DNA of 64,000 bases, from assembly GCF_029227915.1 (NCBI RefSeq), contig NC_079885.1, positions 17,125,001 through 17,189,000 of the forward strand, written 5' to 3'. This document shows positions 46,801-55,800 of the stretch, piece after piece. Both the position numbers and the translations under genes were made by a program. The notes under the pieces were generated by a model. The model worked only from the letters and a program-made list of their open reading frames with translations. It was not told where the DNA came from and did not search any database. The DNA comes from Hydractinia symbiolongicarpus. Taxonomy: Eukaryota > Cnidaria > Hydrozoa > Anthoathecata > Hydractiniidae. How positions within the stretch are numbered: the first letter of the stretch is position 1; each line of letters begins with the position of its first letter.

Positions 46801-49800
46801 CAATCTGTAGGTGAGTTTGATAATGTGTGTGAGCATTGTGGAACTATTAAATTTAATAATGAAAATCATTTTATGTGTTGCCTATAATACTACCCATAAA
46901 ATACCGCTTTTAATTTTGCTTCTTTGTCAGAAAACATTAGACCGCCGCCAGGTCATGGACCTCCCTGTTTTGGAATATGTTATCCAACAGGTGTGGTGCT
47001 TATTACCTGACCAAAATGAAGTGCATGTTAGTCAATTATACATTGAAGAGGCTGCAAATGCCTTATATGCGCATTGTAAATCCGACACATGCTGATTGTA
47101 ATCATGAAACAATACAGATAATTCAAGATATTCTAACTAGATTCTCCATACATCGCAACTTATAGAAATATGGCTCAAATGGAACCTTAAGAAACAGCTA
47201 TAGCAGCAGCAGAAAACAGAGAGCCTTCTGTTGTAAGTATAGTGATGTGTGAGGGTCATGATCGCAGAAGGTGTAATACACCTTCATATCAGGAACTTGC
47301 TGCCAACTTTGTTGGTAATGATGCAGAACCTCTTGCTGCACAAGATATTGCTTATCCATGTAATCAACCATTATGGCAAACTCCTTACATATCGTGCATG
47401 TATCTCATTTTATTACCACATGGTGAGCCTGGTTGGGACTGAAACATGGCCCATATCAGGGAGCATTCAATGGTAGTTAGAAATAGGGTCAGTTGGATTA
47501 TTAACATTTAACCCATTGCCATGAGGCGAGAATTTCATGCCCTTTATTTAGCAGGCAACTTGTTTTAACAATTTTTAGTAGATGCATATAAAGTTAAAGA
47601 CCAAAGGGTTGCATGCATTCATCAGAATCAAAATTAGCTTTGAGCAGGGTCCTACCAAGGACTTACGGATTACCTCGAAAATGCTACAGGTTAACGTAAC
47701 CCACATGCAGGTAATTGACAGAATGTTCAGGATACATGTGATACTAAAAACCCAATTGCAGATAAAGATATTCTTTTAAAAATGAGATTCACGACAAGTA
47801 CTTTCTGTTGTCAAAAGAGCTAGACAATATTTTCCTTAGGTTGCAAAATGCCTTTATCAGTCAGGGAAATTCTACAATTGCGGTATATCAATTATTTTTT
47901 TTAAAAAATTGTTTATCCTGTGATTATGGTACTAAGTGGGTATCAAACTATTGTTTACTCAGTGACAAAAATATATAAGATCACCCTACTTCTAAATGGC
48001 AAGGTGAATCTTCTGAGATTTTTTGTGTACTTTCCATAAATATATATTGAGATTGTGGTATATGACAAAAAAGTCTGGTTGCTTTCGAGCTTACCTTAAT
48101 TTTTTTATCTCCATTAGTTTCCACAGATAAAATTAATTCCCATTATCTCCATCACAGCCAGGGGCTGCTCCGTCATAACTCAAGGCTGCAGTAATGCCAC
48201 ATAAACTGCGTAATCAAACTTTTGTAAAAAAAAGAGAAGAACATCTTGGTTTGGATCAGCTGGTTTTTGTCAAGGGCTAGCTTTTTAAACAAATTTCTAC
48301 AATTTGTGCAGGTCCAGCTCTTCTGACAACAGGAAGTAAGTGACGGAATTCTCATCCTAGAAAGATGACTTCACCTTCAAACGGGATTTTAGTATTACAT
48401 ACATCCTAAACATTCTGTCAATTGCTTTAAAAGCATTTTAAGTGTCATATTGGCTTTATCAAATAAAATGATGTGTTGCCTTGTCAAATATACTGCATGG
48501 TCACCATTGGGTTTAACATGGCGTTTAACACGCATTGTTGTTTAAAACAGGGACTGGTAACTTAAAAAGAGAGTGAACAGTATCAGCATTTTGCAATAAC
48601 ATAGGTCAATACCTGTCTATGCACAAGTAGCAACACAGAGATTTCTTGCAATAACTTCCATAATAATGTATTCTATCTTTAGTGAATCTTGATGAGGTAG
48701 AATTTTCACGTGTCATTTTAACGCTAACTAACTAAGACACGTTGGAAATAAATGAACAGATTATGGCTCAGATTTCTGGCAATACCTGTACGTACTACAG
48801 TATCGACTCTGTTGTTTCAGATGATCAAGAAGAAATTGATTTATATTCAAAAGAGTTTAATTCCTTAATACTAAGTGGTATGCAGCCAATCAATTAAATG
48901 TCAAAGTTAGATTTGTTGTAATGATGTTGAGAAATCTGTCTTCAGGATTAATGGTTTGTGATTTGACTGCTAATTTTATCTATTGTAAAATTCTTACAGG
49001 TAGTCGTAGAGGTGATCATTCCACGCTACCCTTTGTTCAAATGGTACTAATCCAACCTTTCAAATTAAATACATTTTTATTTCCCTTAAATTGTCTTATA
49101 CATTGACGATAAATAAGAGTAAAGGTAAAACTTTTGGGAAAGTTGGCATTTATCTGGATATTCTGGGTATACTTCGTGTGTTGGGAGAAAGGTTGTTGCA
49201 TCCAGTGTTACTTTAGAACTTTTATCTTCTACATTTAATAATATTGCTATCTAACCAACGCCTATGATAGTTGATAACACATTTCATCGTGGTAATGTGT
49301 GTTTTTTTCTTATAGGTGTAGTGCACAACCAAATGGCTTACCCTGCTACGAAAGTTTAACTGTTTCAACACGCCAGGAAAAATACAGAGTTACCAGAACT
49401 TAAAGCAAACAGATAACTACTTTTTTTAAGCATTTTTTGTCCACCTTTTTTAAAAAAAAGGCAGGGTCATTACATAAAAACCAAAGATGTTCTAGTATCT
49501 TTGTAAAGTCTTATTTAAAGATACTGGAACAGGTTATGGTACTTGATAAAATTAAAAAATATACACTTTGTTGTGCAGCATCCTATTTGAAATTACTTTG
49601 CCCAACGGCTATGGGATTTATTCACATATCTTTGTTTACCTGTGGCCTAACACAGCGTAACGCAGCTCACCCAGCTAGTCTTTATAATAATAGCAGCCAT
49701 ATTCTGTCTGTGAAACATACTGGAACATGTTATGGTTTTCATCCTTTAGTATAAATTTTTCTTCTTTTTTAAATAAAATTAAAAAATATCCACCTTGTTA

Positions 49801-52800
49801 AACAACACCCCATTTAAAATTGCTTTGCCTAATGGCTGTGGGTATATATTTACATGTCTTTGTTTACCGGTGGCTTATCATGGCGTTTTGCTACCCAGCT
49901 AGTCTCTATAATCTCAGCAGACATATTCTGTCTGGGTGTTTAAAACTTGTGATTTGTTATAAATTTTTACACAGGCTAACAATTACTCTCTATAATAATA
50001 GCAATTTTCTGTTGAAGTGTTATTTTATGCTATGTCTTGCTGCTGATAGGTAAAAGACAATATATTTTTATCAAATTGTTTGCAACAGAAGGATTTTGAC
50101 AGATCTTTCTGTGGGCTAACAACTATAGTCTGTTATAATACCAGATCTCTCTCTGTTTGCCAAAAATGGTAGCTGCAAGATGGGACAAGTGAATACCCAA
50201 AATTTTCCCACAGGCTAACAACTAGTTTTTCGGCAATAAAGTCAATAGAGCATATTTATACAAAAATGTCACTAAATTTGAATAGCATATTGAGAAAAAA
50301 GAGATACAAACCTGGAGCTGTTTAATTTCATCTTGCAGTGCCTCAATGTAAATAACTTCATCATCCCTGGTTTCATTTGTGAAATCCCAAAACGGATTTA
50401 CATCATCTTCATCATCACTCACGTCATTTAGGCTGTCTTTACGCTGCATTATTTTGGGAGGTGGCTCATCTTCCAGACGTCGATTAGGGTCATTCACATA
50501 TTCCTCATTTAGAGATTTGTTTTTATCATTTTCTTTGGCATGTTTATTTTTGTCAACACTTCCATTTAAATTGCATTTGTTGATAGGAGTAGACTGTTTT
50601 GAGCTAAGAATACTTTCGTTTTTTCGTGGTGTCGATTTTGGAGTACCAAATTTACGAGGTGATGAAAGTGTCTGGAATGCAAAGATACAAAGACAAAAAG
50701 TAGACAGAAGCATACAAATTATGTTTTCTTAAATACTCCAAATCGCAGAATCTGAAAAAAATATATGTCTATAAATTGTAATTTTCAACAATTTTTTGAG
50801 GAGGTATGCAGTGTAGGCTAATTTCAATTGTACCGATTTCAATTGTATTTAACTTTCAATTCACACCTCCCTGCACACCATGTTTATTTGGAATGCAACA
50901 CCTTGCATACTATGTTTTCTTGGCATGTGACCCTTTGCATAGGTAAATTGCAAGGTAAATTCAAGCTTACCTTAATTGTTTGTATGTGCAAGCTATTCAT
51001 GGCTGTTCGCTCAACAGCTGTTTTTAGTTGCAATGCTTCTAATGCACGCTAAAAAAGAGAGAAACTTTTATTTAAATAAGGGAATGCATATTTTTTTTAA
51101 TCACGATAAAATGTCTCTAGTTAAAAAGAACTAAAATCTTTGTCTTTAATAAATTATCAAAAAAAAACAAACAAATATGCAAAAAAAAATTATTTAAAGT
51201 GTGTGCAAACCTTATTTCTTGCTTTTAATGCACCTAAGCGGTCTAAAGCCCGTTTTAGAAGTTGTGCAATGTTGAAATGAGCTTGTAAAAAATATTTGAG
51301 CATTGTTTTGGGCTTGGCTCAGTGTAAAATGATTTTTCTTCAGCATGACTAATCATGTTATGCTGCTTAGCCTATCACAACTAAATTTCTGGTTTGACCT
51401 GGTACAGCAGATTTTATTAAACCAAAGATTTTACTTACCTCCAATTCATTATTACATTTTCTAATGGCTGCTAAATCTGATTGCAATTCTAATTCCTTCT
51501 TGCGTGAATTTTCTCTCATACTAATAGTTTCTTCAGACGCTTCTTGCAAACTTTTTCTACACTGTTTCACTTCATTCTGTGAAATATCCAATTTTGCTTG
51601 CACTTGGGCTAGTTCAATTTTAATTTTTTCAATCTCAGCATTTGAAGCTTCAAGACTTTGCTGAGAACTTGATAAACTTTTTTCTAAGTCGTTCGATTGT
51701 GAAGTCATCAGTTCATGCAATTGTCGCTCAAGTTGAAGAGTGTAACGATGTTTCTCAGCCATTGTCTTAGTGAAATCACCATTGGAAGGGTCAAGTGCTT
51801 TTAATCGTTTAATCTCCGCTAAACATAACAAAATGATATAAATGTTTTTAGGATATCACAGAACTTTTTTAAAAATAAAATTCCTGGCTTTCAGACATGC
51901 AAAATACACTATTTCCCTTAACCAATACAGTAAAAAACATTATTTTTCTGACTTTGGCAAAAAAAATTAAAATAATGAAGAGTAGCTATGGAATCAATCT
52001 TACCAGGACCCAACATAACCAGTTGAGAGTGAATTATTAATGATTAATAAATTGAAAGAAATCATAATTATAAATATACTAAGAACAGACGTGTAAAATT
52101 TTCTGACCTAGTCAAAGTTTTAATTAAGAATGTAATAAGAATATTTGTGACATGGTTTACGATTATCAATTGTTCGCTTTTTAACTTTATTTGACATTTT
52201 ACCGACGTTAATAACACGCTGTTGTAAAAAATATAACAGCGTTAAAGTTTATCTTGCTTACTTCAAACTGATTGGCTTTTCAGTTAGCAGCGTTATAACG
52301 GCGTTTCAGATTTCCTGAAATTTCGAATGTAGAAAACTTTCGAACATTGCTTAGACAAGTAAAGTAGAAGTTAATTTAACCCGTAAATTTGCATATACTT
52401 ATAAAAAAGGTTATATTACATACCAATGTAAGCTAGTTATAAATACGAATAAAAATACCTCTTAATTCTAAATTTTCCATTGCAAATCTTTTCACCTCTG
52501 GATGATGGTCTATACTTGACTGTAAAACTTTGATTTCTTCTTTTAACAATTTCTATTCAAAGTAAAATTAAATTCAATTTCATTAAATTAACATCTGAAA
52601 ACAAAAGCCAGAAAAACAGGAAATTTGTTTCATTAGCTTCCACAACACACAATTCAATTCCTGTTTGTAAAACTTACAACTCAAAGCTAGGGTAAAAATA
52701 AAAATAGTCACAAAATCTACTACTAATAAATCTAATACTATAATACACTAGTTGATAAGGCTGGTGGAAAAATCCACTTAGGCAGAGCGACAATGGAAAA

Positions 52801-55800
52801 ATAGGCTGTTTTAGATGTTTTTCTGACGTCAGCAGTGAATATAAAAAATATTGCAAATTTTTTCTTTAGAAATTCGTATACCCGTTGCCTCGTATAGATC
52901 TTGAAACGCTGATCAAGAAAATGTACAGGATTATGTACTTTTGACAAACAGTTATGCTATCTGGTCTCAAGTTTTAAGTGCATTGTAATGGCATATATAA
53001 TTTAATTTATTCACGTTAAATTAGTGTTATTGATGTTTCAACGTTAAATTTGTCGATAAACATTTGAGACATAATTTTTCCGGCTACGTCAAAGAAAAAA
53101 ACACATCCACTTTGCATGTTACAGACGGACAAACACACTCTCCATATTATTATATAGATGTTTAATATCTGTGCAGTGGTACCTGCAAGTATCTACACAT
53201 ATTTGTGGATTTTTTCACAAGGTTACCACCAGTATATGATATAACAAAGAAAATAAATTTAAATTAGACCAAAGAGCTTACTATTTCCTTATCTTTTGAA
53301 TCCTCTTCTTGGGGTCCCAGTTCCTTTTTCAACATTCCTTCCAATTTGACGATATGTTCTGTACGAAACTTCAGGATCATTCTAGTAGACTGTAAAAATT
53401 TCTCTTTCTTGCCACATAGTTCTTCCAGTTTCACTACTTTTTCCTGTAAAGCCTATTAACCAAAAATGAAATCTAACACTTATAATCTTTCCACCTACCA
53501 CACCATGTGACTAACTTACAATATACAGCACAATATAAACTTAAAACAAATGCCACCAATAACATGTGGCATAAAATTACAGACATAAAAAAGAGGAGAT
53601 ATATCTAATAACGCAGCTATTTAAACTTCCCTTGAAAGAATGCTTGATGTGCAGTTTACTGGCGACGTTTTACCCTTTTTTGTCCTGTTTTGATAATTCT
53701 CAAGTAAACTACAGCAGCCTTTTTAGCCATCTAAAATCTTGCTTTGATAGTTTTTAAGGTAGAGGCATGGTAAATAATTATTTTTTTTTACTTTTTTTTT
53801 AAGGAACATTTTACTTTTAAAACTGCTCTTTTTAATGAACTAGTTTTTATTCCAAAATATTTCCTGAAAATTGAAGGATTTAGTGTAAAGGGCCTGATAC
53901 ACTTGTACAATATCACTGAAATATAACTTATAATATCAATATAATTTCTTAAAATATGTTTAAAATAGAGTTATAATTTCTTATAATTTCTTATAATACA
54001 GCTATAATATGTATAATTTCAACACCTGACATGTGCGTCATAACCTCATAATTTGCTGCATGGCTATAATATTTGAATAAAATCAAAGGAGTTTGATTTT
54101 AATAATATTGTTGGTGATCTGGTTTCGAATGCCTTTTGTTTGTGTGACAATAGATCTATTATCTGCTAGCGTTGTTGTGGCAACGATGTTATGAAATTAA
54201 ATGAAATTATAAAGATATTTTAACAAATTATAAGTATATTATAGAAAAATTATAACTGTATTATAGAATATTATACAAGTGTATCCTGGCCTTAACAAAA
54301 TATTCCACTTCATATGTCTTTGTTCTGGCGATCAAATATTTCTGTGCACAAAATGAATTATGACTCACGTTTACTTAAAAATATCTGACCTTCAGCATTG
54401 AAAACTTTCGGTTTACACAATATTTATGCAAGGTGTGAGATATAAGCGAGACAAAAACCACTGGATAAAGGTTAAAATATATAATATAGCATTTTGTCAT
54501 TTTTTTATTATTATAAGTTTCTTTTTGTTATCGTGAAAATCTCTTCGAAATCGTCAAATTATCGTAGAGATTCATTTAAAACTTCAAGAAAAAAAAAGGA
54601 AAAATAAACAACGAAAATTTGAATGAGAGAAACAAAATGTGCTAAAGGTATTGGATAACAAAATTGCAAATTATAAATTCAGCTTGTCTGACGAAGAAGA
54701 AAAATAAGAAACGAAAAATCGAGGTTATGGATGATGAACAATTTTCCAAGGCTGTTCATCATTGGATAATATCAATCGAAGCCTTGGTTTCCCTCGCTGT
54801 TTTTTCTCTGCGATGTTTTATTTGCTTTTGGTATTTTTATATTCCTATTATAACAAATATTCTCACAAAACAAAAATGAGAGTTGAATAGAATCATTTTT
54901 ATGATTATTACATTACCTGTTTTTGAACATTTATATCCATATTTCACCTTTAAACCCCCTGACGTGAGAAAAATATCATCATATCAGAAACAAATGCTTT
55001 GAGAATTATTTATTTTGTCTTATTATGACAGGGGCATTCTTATGCACAAAATGTGTTGAATAAGAGTTCTACAAGACAATCACAGGTCGAAAGAAAAAAC
55101 TTCATTAAAGGCCAGGATACACTTGTATAATATCATTAAATATATTAAATATATTCTTAAATATTAATTTTTCTACATTTCATATAGTTGTGTCAATGAC
55201 TTTATTTCATATAGTCGTTGCCACAACAACGATAGCAGATAATAGATATATTGTCACACAAACAAAAGGCATTCGAAACCAGATCACCAACAATATCATT
55301 AAAATCAAACTCGTTTAATTTTATTCAAATGTTGTAGCCATACAGCAAATTATGAGGTTATGACGCACATGTCAGGTGTTATCTATATTATAATGCCCGT
55401 AATGTCTGTCCGTCCGTCCGTCTGTCTGTCACGCAAAATGGTAGCTTAGCTGCGACGGGCGAACCCGTGGATTTTTTCACGGGCTAACGACTAGTTATAT
55501 ATATTATAGCTATATTATAAGAAATTATAAGAAATTATAACCATATTTTAAACATATTTTAAGAAATTATATTGATATTATAAGGTATATTTCAGTGATA
55601 TTATACAAGTGTATCAGGCCCTTAACGAATATCTCCGAAAAAATTTTTCGTAAAATTTTCGGTTGCCTACTCTTCATAAAAGGGATCTGTTTCCAAAATA
55701 CATAAGATGACGTCATGAAATTTTCGTTTTCGGCTGTCGATCTCTAATCGCGTGTCTCATTTTAATTTTTGGTCAGCGGATTTGAATGCAAAAGTGATTG

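Noticed and set aside
55405-55430. CRISPR-like short repeat (CTGTCCGT)
   Set aside because: Only a few tandem 4-base steps inside a mini-Helitron; no spacers.
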